From the NCBI RefSeq assembly GCF_014647495.1, contig NZ_BMPH01000018.1:1-64000 (forward strand): a stretch of 64,000 nucleotides of DNA, written 5' to 3'. The notes below the pieces were generated by a model. That model did not search any database, was not told the origin of the DNA, and worked only from the letters and a program-made list of their open reading frames with translations. Within the stretch, counting starts at the first letter, position 1; every line of letters starts with the position of its first letter. Position numbers and translations under genes: made by a program. Of the stretch, positions 53,989 through 62,194 are shown in pieces. Source of the stretch: Glutamicibacter protophormiae (lineage in GTDB: Bacteria > Actinomycetota > Actinomycetes > Actinomycetales > Micrococcaceae).

Positions 53989-54016
53989 TGTAATCGATTC
54001 CATGGAATCGATTACA
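53989..54016. promoter_or_regulatory. 28-bp perfect palindrome, RbsR operator
   Basis: A perfect 28-bp inverted repeat centred on CCATGG, with outer half TGTAATCGATTC (53989-54000) and its complement GAATCGATTACA (54005-54016). Each arm contains the sub-palindrome AATCGATT. It lies 24 bp upstream of the rbsR start, an ordinary place for a LacI-family operator. Confidence 0.8.
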
Positions 54017-54245
54017 CAGTTTTCCGCAAACGCGCGGCAAAGTCAACGGGATCCGGAGCGGACACCGCCAACCTCCCCGGAGAATACTTTCGTTTGGGCA
54101 TCCGCGCTGGGGGTTTTATAGCTATCGAATTGACCCCTCGAAATATGTCTGCTTTATTCGCAGGGGTAGATCCGGCGCCGCGGAGTTCCCCGAAGGCCTT
54201 GCCGGAGCAGCGGGACCCGGCCCGATCCACCGGGAATTGACTATC

Positions 54246-54932
54246 ATGGGAAGCGTGTCGGTAAATCAGCTTTCGGACAGCGCGCAGAACTATCTCAAGA
54301 TCATCTATGGACTCACCGAGTGGTCGGACGAGCCGGTGACCGCCAGCATCATTGCCGGCAAGGCCGGCATGAAGCTCTCGACCGTCTCCGGCGCCCTGTC
54401 CAAGCTCCGCCAGCAAGGGCTGCTGGACCATGCCCCCTACGGCGCGGTGAACCTCACCAGCCTGGGCCGCGACTACGCGGTGACCATGGTGCGCAGGCAC
54501 CGTCTGATCGAGACCTTCCTGGTGCAGATGCTCGGTTACCGATGGGACCAGGTCCACGACGAGGCCGAACAGCTGGAGCATGCGGTCTCGGATTTCATGA
54601 TCGCGCGGATCGACGAGCTGCTCGGGCACCCCTCCCGCGACCCCCACGGCGACCCCATCCCCACCGCGGAAGGCCAGATCAGCATCCCGCAGGCGGTATC
54701 GCTCACGGAAATCACCGACAGTTCGCAGGTCCGGGTCGAGCGGATCTCGGATGACGATTCGGAACTGCTGCAGTACTTCTCCGACCACGGGATCATCGTC
54801 GGCGCCCGGCTGGGCATCCGCCCCGGCGACGCCTTCTCAGACACCCTGGAGGTCGCCTCCCCGAAGACCGGTGCCGCGCTGCGCCTGGGCCAGCGGGCCG
54901 CCGGTGCCGTGTGGGTCTCCGTGATCGATTGA
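54246..54932 (+). CDS. mntR: DtxR/MntR-family metal-dependent repressor
   Basis: A ~228-aa metalloregulator. N-terminal winged helix is VNQLSDSAQNYLKIIYGLTEWSDEPVTASIIAGKAGMKLSTVSGALSKLRQQGLL. Metal-binding and dimer region includes RRHRLIETFLVQMLGYRWDQVHDEAEQLEHAVSDFM, with the His and Glu ligands of the family. Residues ~150-228 form a FeoA/SH3-like third domain. Probably manganese-responsive, given the mntABC-type importer 6-9 kb away. ATG 54246 or GTG 54255 is the likely start; the frame begins at 54237. Confidence 0.88.
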   Translation: MGSVSVNQLSDSAQNYLKIIYGLTEWSDEPVTASIIAGKAGMKLSTVSGALSKLRQQGLLDHAPYGAVNLTSLGRDYAVTMVRRHRLIETFLVQMLGYRWDQVHDEAEQLEHAVSDFMIARIDELLGHPSRDPHGDPIPTAEGQISIPQAVSLTEITDSSQVRVERISDDDSELLQYFSDHGIIVGARLGIRPGDAFSDTLEVASPKTGAALRLGQRAAGAVWVSVID

Positions 54933-54944
54933 GGCTTAACGGCG

Positions 54945-54982
54945 CAGCGGCCGGGGAACCATGAGAGGTTCCCCGGCCGCTG
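54945..54982. terminator. Bidirectional terminator
   Basis: Perfect 16-bp arms, CAGCGGCCGGGGAACC and GGTTCCCCGGCCGCTG, around a 6-nt loop, between convergent mntR and the phosphonatase-like gene. Confidence 0.8.
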
Positions 54983-55000
54983 CGTTCCTGCCGGCGAAAA

Positions 55001-55690
55001 CTAGGCCTTGGCCTCAAGGTGGGAAATGAACTCCGGAAGCTGCGCCACCCCGTCCAGGATCACGTCGTGCTCGTGGATCTCCAGGTCGCCGCGGCCCAGC
55101 TCGCCGGTCAGCACGCCCACCGCGATGACTCCGGCGTTCTTGGCGGCCTGCAGGTCGTTGACGGTGTCGCCGGCGGCGATCACCTTGCGCACGTCGCGGA
55201 TTCCGGTCAGCTCCATCACGCGGTGGATCATGTACGGAGCGGGGCGGCCGGCGGCCACCTCGTCGGCGGTGACCACGGCGTCCAGCAGTTCGCCTTCGCC
55301 CACGGCCCAGCCCAGCTGAGGCAGGATCACCGATGCGACATCGCGGGAGAACCCCGTGGTCAGCGCAATCTTGATGCCCTGCGCAGCGAGCTTTTGAAAG
55401 GCTTCGACAACGCCTGGCAATGCTACCGGAGGATTCTGCTCGTAGTAGGAGAACAGCAGTTCGCGGAAACGCTCGAAGGTGCCGTCAACCAGCCGCGTTT
55501 CGGGAACGCCTCCGCCCAGCGCGATCAATGCGGTGATGGCCTCGCGCTTCTCGGCTCCCATCCAGGCCTGCAGGTTCTGCGCGGTGACCTCGGCACCGGT
55601 TTCGCGCACGCTGTTCTCCAGCGCGCGGTAGACGTCGGCATGCTCATCGACGGTGGTTCCGGCCATGTCGCAAACGATCAGTTCAATCAT
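55001..55690 (-). CDS. Phosphonatase-like HAD hydrolase (phosphonoacetaldehyde hydrolase candidate)
   Basis: A 229-aa HAD protein of the phosphonatase-like group (TIGR03351 from memory). Nucleophile motif is Asp8-Met-Ala10 (CDMAGTTVDE); in ordinary HAD phosphatases position +2 is Asp, and Ala there is a mark of phosphonatases. The cap carries MGAEK with Lys48, matching the MGxxK Schiff-base lysine of phosphonoacetaldehyde hydrolase. Motif III/IV are present as GRPAPYMIHRVMELTG and AAGDTVNDLQAAKNAG. Predicted reaction: phosphonoacetaldehyde to phosphate and acetaldehyde. Same strand as, and 21 bp after, the GntR gene. Confidence 0.84.
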   Translation of the reverse strand: MIELIVCDMAGTTVDEHADVYRALENSVRETGAEVTAQNLQAWMGAEKREAITALIALGGGVPETRLVDGTFERFRELLFSYYEQNPPVALPGVVEAFQKLAAQGIKIALTTGFSRDVASVILPQLGWAVGEGELLDAVVTADEVAAGRPAPYMIHRVMELTGIRDVRKVIAAGDTVNDLQAAKNAGVIAVGVLTGELGRGDLEIHEHDVILDGVAQLPEFISHLEAKA

Positions 55691-55711
55691 GGTGTTTCTC
55701 CTTGGGTATGG

Positions 55712-56497
55712 TTAAAAGCTTTGCAGTGCCAAGCTCGGCGCGCGGGTGAATGCCGCGCGTTCCTCGATGGTGTTTTCAATGGTGAAATTGGCAAGGTGGG
55801 GCAGGTAGCGGTCATCGGAATATTCCTTGACCTCGCCGGTGCTGGATGAGGTGATGCGCCGTTCGCGCAGCAGCGGCATGCCGGCGGGCACCTGGAGCAG
55901 CGTGCTGTCTTCGCCGTCCGCGGCCACCGCGTCGATGATGTGCTTGCCGCGGCTCAGATCCACGCCCTGTTCGCGCAGGTAGTTGAAGATCGACCCGGAA
56001 TCGGTGTCGAAGTCGAAGAGCAGGCGTCCTGCGTCCGGCGCGAAACTGGTGCGTTCGATCATGGCCGGGGTGTCATCCAGCAGGCGAAGGCGCAGCACCT
56101 GGACGATCATTGTTCCGGGCTCCAGCTCCAGCTGCCCGGCGGCCTCCTCCGTGGCCGGGCGGCGCGCGAGTTCCAGCGTGCGCTGCCCCGGAGTCCGCCC
56201 GACGGAATGCGCCCACTCGGTGAAGGACATGAAAGTGCTGAAGGACTGCGAGCGCACCGCATGCGCAACAACCGGGGGCTTTCCCTGGCCGCCTGCGATC
56301 AAGCCTTCGGAACGCAGCGTAGCCAGGGCATGGCGCACGGTTCCCCGAGAAGCGTTCGCCTGGGCGCACAGCTCCGTCTCGCTGGGAATCGGTTCCCCCT
56401 CCAGCCATTGGCCGGACGCGATCCGCTCGCGCAGGTCCGCGGCCAGCAACTGGTGCTTGGGTTGGTTCTTATTCTGAATCACCACTTGATCATACAA
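55712..56497 (-). CDS. GntR-family (HutC/PhnF-type) transcriptional regulator
   Basis: About 261 aa. Winged helix LLAADLRERIASGQWLEGEPIPSETELCAQANASRGTVRHALATLRSEGLI, then a UTRA effector domain (MIVQVLRLRLLDDTPAMIERTSF, RERRITSSSTGEVKEYSDDRYLP). TTG 56497 is favoured by AAGGGA seven bases upstream; GTG 56485 or 56482 are alternatives. A palindrome overlaps the start. Divergent from the FAD oxidoreductase and upstream of the phosphonatase-like gene, so it probably controls both sides of the phosphonate cluster. Confidence 0.82.
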   Translation of the reverse strand: MYDQVVIQNKNQPKHQLLAADLRERIASGQWLEGEPIPSETELCAQANASRGTVRHALATLRSEGLIAGGQGKPPVVAHAVRSQSFSTFMSFTEWAHSVGRTPGQRTLELARRPATEEAAGQLELEPGTMIVQVLRLRLLDDTPAMIERTSFAPDAGRLLFDFDTDSGSIFNYLREQGVDLSRGKHIIDAVAADGEDSTLLQVPAGMPLLRERRITSSSTGEVKEYSDDRYLPHLANFTIENTIEERAAFTRAPSLALQSF

Positions 56498-56501
56498 GTG
56501 G
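56482..56501. promoter_or_regulatory. GntR operator candidate 1
   Basis: CCACTTG (56482-56488) and CAAGTGG (56495-56501) are perfect complements around 6 nt, overlapping the GntR start codon. The core ACTTG-N6-CAAGT recurs at 56584-56599. Confidence 0.6.
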
Positions 56502-56583
56502 AAATCCCTTGAAATCAGTGGTTTTTCCGGCTTCCAAATGAAGCTTAGGTTAACGAAAATTAACCAAGTTGAACACTGGGCAA

Positions 56584-56599
56584 ACTTGTTTGAACAAGT
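56584..56599. promoter_or_regulatory. GntR operator candidate 2
   Basis: ACTTGTTTGAACAAGT: the same ACTTG-N6-CAAGT core as site 1, located 37 bp before the FAD oxidoreductase start. Two sites on either side of the divergent promoters suggest cooperative control. Confidence 0.6.
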
Positions 56600-56635
56600 G
56601 CCGATCTGGCTTGAAATCGCTAGGTCAGGGCGCGG

Positions 56636-57847
56636 ATGATCAATTCCGTGATGAACGAAAACACTTCCCTCCCCACCGCTTCCCAGCCGCTGCAGACCGA
56701 TGTCCTGGTGGTTGGCGCAGGCATCATCGGCCTGGCCCACGCAGCCCGCGCACTGGATGCCGGCTACACCGTCACCGTCATCGACCGCGACCACCGCGCC
56801 GTGGGCGCCTCGGTACGCAATTTCGGCCACGCCTGCATCACCGCGCAGTCCGGAGAACTCTACGACATCGCCCAGGCAGGCCGCCCGTTATGGCTTGAGT
56901 ACGCCCAGCGCGCAGGTTTCTGGGCCGCCGAGGCCGGGGCCATGGTGGTCGCCGCGACCGCAACCGAACTGCAGGTGCTCAGCGAGCTGGCTGCGGTCCG
57001 CGAGTCCGGACAGATCACCCTGCTCAGCGCCGATGAAGTGGCCGGCGTGCTGGGACGCAGCACCACCGAGGGAATCGCCGGTGGCGCCCGGCTGCGCGAC
57101 GACCTGCGCGTCGACCCGCGCACCACCGTGGCAAAGCTGGCCGCCTGGCTGGATGCGCAGGAGCATGGATCGGTGCGCTGGAATACCGCGGCGCTGGGCT
57201 TCGGCGCCGGGGCCATCCGCCGCGCCCGCGTCGAGACCAGCCGCGGCCCCATCGAGGCGGACCAGGTGTTCGTCTGCGTCGGCCATGACGTCGACTACCT
57301 CTTCCCGCAGCTCGCCGAGGATCACAAGGTCCGCCGCTGCGCGCTGCAGATGGCCCGCACCGCCGAGAACCAGCCGCTTCAGCTGGGCCCGGCAGTGCTG
57401 ACCGCCACCTCGATGCTGCGCTACGAGGCGTTCACGGAGGTGCCCTCCGCCGCCAAGCTGCGCGCCGAAGTCCGCGAGCACCAGCCCCAGCTGCTGGACA
57501 TCGAAGCCAACGTCATGTTCACCCAGCGCCCGGACGGCTCGCTGCTGCTCGGCGATTCGCACACCTATGACCTGACCCAGCCCCCGTTCCTGAAGGAGAA
57601 AACCTCCGCTTCCCTGCTGCAGAGCATCGAGAAGATCCTCGGCACACCGCTGGAAATCGAAGAACGCTGGCAGGGCGTCTACGCCTCCAGCGAGGTCGGC
57701 CCGCTGCTGATCGCCGACATCTGCCCGGCAGTCACCGTGGTCTCGGTGACCGCAGGCGTGGGCATGACCCTGTCATTCGGCTTGGCAGACCGCAACGTCA
57801 CCGACCGCCTCACCCTCCGCCGGCCGCTGGCCGCGCTGGCCCGCTAA
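56636..57847 (+). CDS. FAD-dependent oxidoreductase of phosphonate clusters (TIGR03364-like)
   Basis: A 403-aa flavoprotein of the DadA/glycine-oxidase fold: FAD motif DVLVVGAGIIGLAHAARALDAGYTVTVIDRD near residues 22-50, VRNFGHACITAQSGE as a family mark, and a C-terminal VTVVSVTAGVGMTLSFGLADR. It resembles the FAD enzymes that recur beside phosphonate genes; published relatives oxidise 2-aminoethylphosphonate or its N-methyl form to phosphonoacetaldehyde (general recollection, not checked). It would feed the HAD protein. Start ATG 56636 or 56651. It begins a run with the PhnDCE-type genes. Confidence 0.82.
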   Translation: MINSVMNENTSLPTASQPLQTDVLVVGAGIIGLAHAARALDAGYTVTVIDRDHRAVGASVRNFGHACITAQSGELYDIAQAGRPLWLEYAQRAGFWAAEAGAMVVAATATELQVLSELAAVRESGQITLLSADEVAGVLGRSTTEGIAGGARLRDDLRVDPRTTVAKLAAWLDAQEHGSVRWNTAALGFGAGAIRRARVETSRGPIEADQVFVCVGHDVDYLFPQLAEDHKVRRCALQMARTAENQPLQLGPAVLTATSMLRYEAFTEVPSAAKLRAEVREHQPQLLDIEANVMFTQRPDGSLLLGDSHTYDLTQPPFLKEKTSASLLQSIEKILGTPLEIEERWQGVYASSEVGPLLIADICPAVTVVSVTAGVGMTLSFGLADRNVTDRLTLRRPLAALAR

Positions 57848-57896
57848 GCACCTCCACCCACTCGCAACAGACTTTTTCTCACACAGGAGCATCCCC

Positions 57897-58826
57897 ATGA
57901 AGCTTTCCCGCGCACTTCCCCTGGCCGCCGTGGCCGTCGGCCTGCTGGCCACCACCGCCTGCGGAGCCACCGAGGCCAGCGGCAGCACCTCTGCCGAGGC
58001 CTCCGGCGCCCCGGCCTACTGCGCCGACGGGCCGATCAAGTTCGGCATCGAACCATTCGAGGATCCTGCCAAGCTGGAGCCCGCCTATGGCGTGCTGGCC
58101 GATGCCATGGAGCACGAACTGGGCTGCGAGGTCGAGGTCCAGGTGGTGGAGGACTACTCTGCCGAGGTCCTGGCCATGCGCAACGGCAAGCTGGACCTGG
58201 GCCAGTTCGGCCCGGTCGGCTACGTCTTCGCCAGCGAGCAGGCCGGTGCCGAGCCGATGGTCTCCTTCGGCACCGCCGACGGCAAGCTGAGCACCTACAC
58301 CGCCGGCATCTGGGTCCCGAAGGACTCCGACATCAAGGCCGTGGACGACCTGCGCGGCAAGGACCTGGCCCTGGGCGGCGTCGGTTCCACCTCCGGCGAC
58401 GTGCTCCCGCGCTACGCGCTGAAGACCGCGGGCATCCCGGAAGACGAACTGAACATCAACTATGCCGGCGGCCACCCGGAGGCGCTGCTGGCCCTGGTCA
58501 ACGGCACCGTGGACGCGGCGCAGATCAATACCCAGACGCTGGCCACCGCCAAGGCCGAAGGCACCTTCAACCCGGAGGACTTCCGCCAGGTCTGGACCTC
58601 CGAGCCGATCCCGAACGATCCGATCACCGTGCGCCCGGATGCCGATCCGGAGCTGAAGAAGGCCGTCAAGGACGCGCTGCTGAACCTGCCGAAGGAAGAC
58701 ATCGAGCAGGTCGGCAAGTTCCTGGACGTGGACCCTGCCGGCCCGCTGCTGGAAGTCACCAAGGAAACCTACAAGCCGCTGTTCGACCTGGCCTCCGAAA
58801 TGGGCCTGACCGAGAAGGACATCTAA
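57897..58826 (+). CDS. phnD: Phosphonate ABC transporter substrate-binding lipoprotein (PhnD-like)
   Basis: A 309-aa binding protein with a lipoprotein-type signal (LLATTACG). The PhnD-family pattern includes LKFGIEPFED-type start, EVLAMRNGKLDLGQFGPVGYVFA, and GGVGSTSGDVLPRYAL, the Ser-Thr-Ser loop that grips the phosphonate group. It should bind an alkyl- or aminoalkyl-phosphonate. ATG 57897 follows CAGGAGCATCCCC. First of three transporter genes. Confidence 0.86.
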   Translation: MKLSRALPLAAVAVGLLATTACGATEASGSTSAEASGAPAYCADGPIKFGIEPFEDPAKLEPAYGVLADAMEHELGCEVEVQVVEDYSAEVLAMRNGKLDLGQFGPVGYVFASEQAGAEPMVSFGTADGKLSTYTAGIWVPKDSDIKAVDDLRGKDLALGGVGSTSGDVLPRYALKTAGIPEDELNINYAGGHPEALLALVNGTVDAAQINTQTLATAKAEGTFNPEDFRQVWTSEPIPNDPITVRPDADPELKKAVKDALLNLPKEDIEQVGKFLDVDPAGPLLEVTKETYKPLFDLASEMGLTEKDI

Positions 58827-58827
58827 A

Positions 58828-59589
58828 TTGGAGCAGGCAGCCCTCAAGGTACAGTCACTGGCCAAGTCCTTCAACGGCCGCCGTGTCCTGGACGACGTGG
58901 ACTTCGAGGTCAAGCGCGGCGAGCTGGTCGCCTTCCTCGGCGCCAACGGTTCGGGCAAGTCCACCACCCTGAAATGCGTGGCCGGGCTGACCGAACCGGA
59001 TGCCGGGCGCATCGAGCTGGACGGCGCCCAGCTCTCGCAGCTCGGCGGACGCCAGTTGCAACTGGCCCGCAGCAAGGCCGCCATGGTCTTCCAGAAGATC
59101 CACCTGGTCCCGCGCCGCACCGCCCTGGACAACGTCTGCGCCGGGGCACTGGCCAGGGTCAGCTCGCTGGCCTCGGTCTCCCCGCTGTTCTTCTCCCGCG
59201 AACTGCGCGAAGAAGCCATGGGATGCCTGGAACGCGTGGGCATGGCCGACCGCGCGCTGGACCGCGTGGGACGCCTCTCCGGCGGACAGCAGCAGCGTGT
59301 GGCCGTGGCCCGCGCCCTGTGCCAGCGCGCCAGCGTGCTGCTGGCCGACGAACCGGTGTCCGCGCTGGACCCGAACGCCGCCGAACACGTCATGGAATTG
59401 CTCGCCGAGCTGGCCCACAACGAGAACCTGGCAGTCGCCGCGGTGCTGCACCAGCCCGATCTGGCGCTGCGCCACGCTGACCGCGCGATCGGCCTGATGC
59501 ACGGCCGCATCACCTTCGACGGCCCGGTCGCCTCCCTGAACCAGAGTGTGCTCGACACCCTCTACTCCCCCGAAAGGAACGCGGCATGA
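58828..59589 (+). CDS. phnC: Phosphonate ABC transporter ATPase (PhnC-like)
   Basis: A 253-aa ABC ATPase: Walker A GANGSGKSTT, Q-loop MVFQKIHLVPRRTALDNVCAG, signature LSGGQQQRVAVARAL, Walker B VLLADEPVSALD and switch His region VLHQPDLALRHADR. Start is TTG 58828, one base past the phnD stop, with AAGGA eight bases upstream. It overlaps phnE by 4 bases. Confidence 0.88.
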   Translation: MEQAALKVQSLAKSFNGRRVLDDVDFEVKRGELVAFLGANGSGKSTTLKCVAGLTEPDAGRIELDGAQLSQLGGRQLQLARSKAAMVFQKIHLVPRRTALDNVCAGALARVSSLASVSPLFFSRELREEAMGCLERVGMADRALDRVGRLSGGQQQRVAVARALCQRASVLLADEPVSALDPNAAEHVMELLAELAHNENLAVAAVLHQPDLALRHADRAIGLMHGRITFDGPVASLNQSVLDTLYSPERNAA

Positions 59590-60461
59590 GCCTCCAGACT
59601 CCTCCCCGACCGATGGACACCGCCCTGGAGTCCGCATCCGTCCGCACGCCGGCCCCGGCCAAGCTGCCCGTTCCCGCCGACCCGCACCGCGGGCGCAAGG
59701 CCATGCTGTGGGGTACGGCCACCGCCGTGATCGTGATGCTGCACCTGCTCGCGGTGGCCGGCACCGACTTCGACCCGACGCTGCTGGTCGACGGCTGGCA
59801 GGGCATGGCCCGCTTCATCTCCGACGCCTTCCCGCCGAACCTGGACTGGGAGGAAGTCATCAAGCCGGGCCTTGAAGCCACGCTGGTGACATTGTGGATC
59901 GGCCTGCTGGGCACCACGCTGTCCATCCCGAGTGCCCTGCTGCTCGCGGTGCTGGCCTCGCGCACGACCTCCCCGCACCCGGTGGCCTACCAGGTCTCCC
60001 GCGCCATCCTGTCCTTCTTCCGCGCGGTGCCGGACATCGTCTTCGCGCTGATCTTCGTGACCGCCGTGGGCCTGGGCCCGTTCGCCGGCGTGCTGGCGCT
60101 GATCTGCCACAACACCGGCGTGATGGGCAAGCTCTGGGCCGAGTCCATGGAGGAAACCGACCAGGGCCCGCAGGAAGCGCTGTCCACCGCCGGGGCCTCC
60201 CGCCTGCAGCAGATCGCCCACGGCTCGCTGCCGCTGGTCATCCCGCAGTTCGTCGGATTGCTGCTGTACCGCTTCGACGTCAACGTCCGTTCCTCGCTGG
60301 TCCTGGGCCTCGTCGGCGCCGGCGGCATCGGCCTGTTGATCAACCAGGCCATCAAGTCCTTCCAGTTCGACACCATGCTGACCCACATCATCATCGTGCT
60401 GATCCTGATCATCGTGGTGGACCAGGCCTCCGGCTTCGTCCGCCGCAAGCTGGCCGTCTAG
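59586..60461 (+). CDS. phnE: Phosphonate ABC transporter permease (PhnE-like)
   Basis: A 291-aa permease with about six helices. The EAA loop is MEETDQGPQEALSTAGASRLQQIAHGSLPLVIPQF, followed by RFDVNVRSSLVLGLVGAGGIGLLINQAI, typical of PhnE/PtxC. ATG 59586 overlaps phnC as ATGA and has AAGGAACGCGGC upstream. It ends the phosphonate transcript; an 18-bp hairpin follows. Confidence 0.88.
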   Translation: MSLQTPPRPMDTALESASVRTPAPAKLPVPADPHRGRKAMLWGTATAVIVMLHLLAVAGTDFDPTLLVDGWQGMARFISDAFPPNLDWEEVIKPGLEATLVTLWIGLLGTTLSIPSALLLAVLASRTTSPHPVAYQVSRAILSFFRAVPDIVFALIFVTAVGLGPFAGVLALICHNTGVMGKLWAESMEETDQGPQEALSTAGASRLQQIAHGSLPLVIPQFVGLLLYRFDVNVRSSLVLGLVGAGGIGLLINQAIKSFQFDTMLTHIIIVLILIIVVDQASGFVRRKLAV

Positions 60462-60487
60462 CCGGCGGCACCGGTCGAGACAACAAG

Positions 60488-60525
60488 ACACCGCCCCCGA
60501 ACTGGTTCCAGTTCGGGGGCGGTGT
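60488..60525. terminator. Bidirectional terminator
   Basis: An 18-bp perfect stem (60488-60505 with 60508-60525) separated by TT, effectively a slightly shorter stem with a small loop, between phnE and the convergent metal permease gene. Confidence 0.8.
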
Positions 60526-60566
60526 TCCGTTGTTCGGGCAGGCAAGCCCGCGGTGCGTTCCCGGTC

Positions 60567-61442
60567 CTAGCCGGCCGTCGACAGCGCCCTGCGCCGGCGC
60601 AGGGTCGCCAGCCGCGAGGCGACCAGGCCCTGGCGCGGGCTGAAGAGGTAGACCGCCACGAAGATCAGCCCCTGCGCCAGCACCACCATACCGCCGGTGG
60701 AGGCGTCCAGGTAGTAGCTCACGTAGACGCCGAGCACCCCGCCGGACGCGGCCAGCACGGGAGCGATCACCAGCATGGTGCCGAAGCGGTCGGTGAGCAG
60801 GTACGCGGTGGCACCCGGGATGATGAGCATGGCGACCACCAGGATCACCCCGACTGCCTGCAGCGCCACCACCGAGGTCATGGCCAGCAGGCCCAGCAGC
60901 ACCGCGCCCATGAGCTTCGGGTTCATGCCCAGAGCGTGCGCATGGGTGGGGTCGAACGCATAGAGGGTGAAGTCCTTGCGCTTGAGGAGCAGGATCATGA
61001 AGGTGATGGCACCGATAATCAGCACCTGCCACAGGTCCGCAGCTGAAACGCCCAGCAGGTTGCCGAAGATGATGTGGTTCAGATCCACTTGGCTCGGCGT
61101 CACGGAGATCAGCACCAGGCCGAAGGAGAACAGCGTGGTGAACACGATGCCGATGGCGGCGTCCTCCTTGAGCCTGGAGGTATCGCGCACTCCCCCGATC
61201 AGGGCGACGGCGAGGAAGCCGAACACCAGGGCGCCCAGCGCGAAGGGAGCCCCGACAATGTAGGCCAACACGACGCCAGGGAGCACCGCATGGGAGACGG
61301 CGTCGCCCATCAGCGACCAGCCGATGAGCACCAGCCAGCAGGACAGGATGGCGCACAGCACCGCGGCGATGATCGTGACGGCCAGCGCGCGGAGCATGAA
61401 GGTGTAGGTCAGCGGTTCGACCAGCAGTTCAATCAGGTTCAC
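60567..61442 (-). CDS. mntC: Mn/Zn-type ABC transporter permease
   Basis: A 291-aa permease of the ABC-3 family (MntB/ZnuB/TroC type) with about 8-9 helices: WSLMGDAVSHAVLPGVVLAYI (the classic start of the cytoplasmic-loop helix region), GIVFTTLFSFGLVL and AVGVILVVAMLIIPGATAYLLT. Its start overlaps the ATPase stop by 4 bases. Letters B/C vary between species for this subunit. Confidence 0.88.
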   Translation of the reverse strand: MNLIELLVEPLTYTFMLRALAVTIIAAVLCAILSCWLVLIGWSLMGDAVSHAVLPGVVLAYIVGAPFALGALVFGFLAVALIGGVRDTSRLKEDAAIGIVFTTLFSFGLVLISVTPSQVDLNHIIFGNLLGVSAADLWQVLIIGAITFMILLLKRKDFTLYAFDPTHAHALGMNPKLMGAVLLGLLAMTSVVALQAVGVILVVAMLIIPGATAYLLTDRFGTMLVIAPVLAASGGVLGVYVSYYLDASTGGMVVLAQGLIFVAVYLFSPRQGLVASRLATLRRRRALSTAG

Positions 61443-62194
61443 TGTCCGCCTCGTTTCATCGGGTCCAGGCCGAAGGCCATGGCCAGGTTTTCGGGTTGCA
61501 GCACGCGGGTGGGGTCCCCGTGCATGAGCACCCTGCGCATCAGCAGGATGGCTTCGTCGGCCAGCTGGGGCAGCGCGTGCAGGTCATGGGTGGAGACCAG
61601 CACCGTTCCGCCGTCGTCCGCGACTTCCCGCAGCAGCTTGGTGATGGTCGCCTCGCTGCGCTTGTCCACTCCGGCGAACGGCTCGTCAAGCAGCATGATG
61701 CTGGCTTCCTGGGCGATGCCGCGGGCCACGAACGCGCGTTTCTTCTGCCCGCCGGAGAGCTGGCCGATCTGCCGTCCGGCATAGGCGCTCAGCTCGACGC
61801 GTTCCAGCGCTTCGTCGACCGCCCGCTGGTCGGCCTTGCGCGGACGGCGGGTGAAGCCCATGTGCCCGTAGCGGCCGGTCATCACCACCTCCCGCACGGA
61901 GATGGGAAAGTCCCAGTCCACCGCCTCGTTCTGCGGGACGTAGCCGATCATGCCCTTTTTCCGCGCCTGCTGCGGATCCTGTCCATTGATCTGGACGCTG
62001 CCGGTATCCGGCTTGATCTGGCCCATGATCGTCTTGAAAAGGGTGGACTTGCCGGAGCCGTTCATGCCCACCAGCCCGCAGACCATGCCCCTTCCCAGCT
62101 GCACGGTGGCGTGGTCGAGCGCTTGGACGGGGCCGTAGTGGACGGTGGCGTTCTGGACGTCGATGGCCCATGGATGCTGTGCTTGGCTGCTCAT
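61439..62194 (-). CDS. mntB: Mn/Zn-type ABC transporter ATPase
   Basis: A 251-aa ATPase: Walker A GMNGSGKSTLFKTIMG, signature LSGGQKKRAFVARGIAQ, Walker B IMLLDEPFAGVD and switch STHDLHALPQLADEA. MIGYVPQNEAVDWDFPISVREVVMTGRYGHMG is typical of manganese-type importers. ATG 62194 overlaps the binding-protein stop by 4 bases. The longer upstream frame is antisense-like and ignored. Confidence 0.9.
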   Translation of the reverse strand: MSSQAQHPWAIDVQNATVHYGPVQALDHATVQLGRGMVCGLVGMNGSGKSTLFKTIMGQIKPDTGSVQINGQDPQQARKKGMIGYVPQNEAVDWDFPISVREVVMTGRYGHMGFTRRPRKADQRAVDEALERVELSAYAGRQIGQLSGGQKKRAFVARGIAQEASIMLLDEPFAGVDKRSEATITKLLREVADDGGTVLVSTHDLHALPQLADEAILLMRRVLMHGDPTRVLQPENLAMAFGLDPMKRGGQ

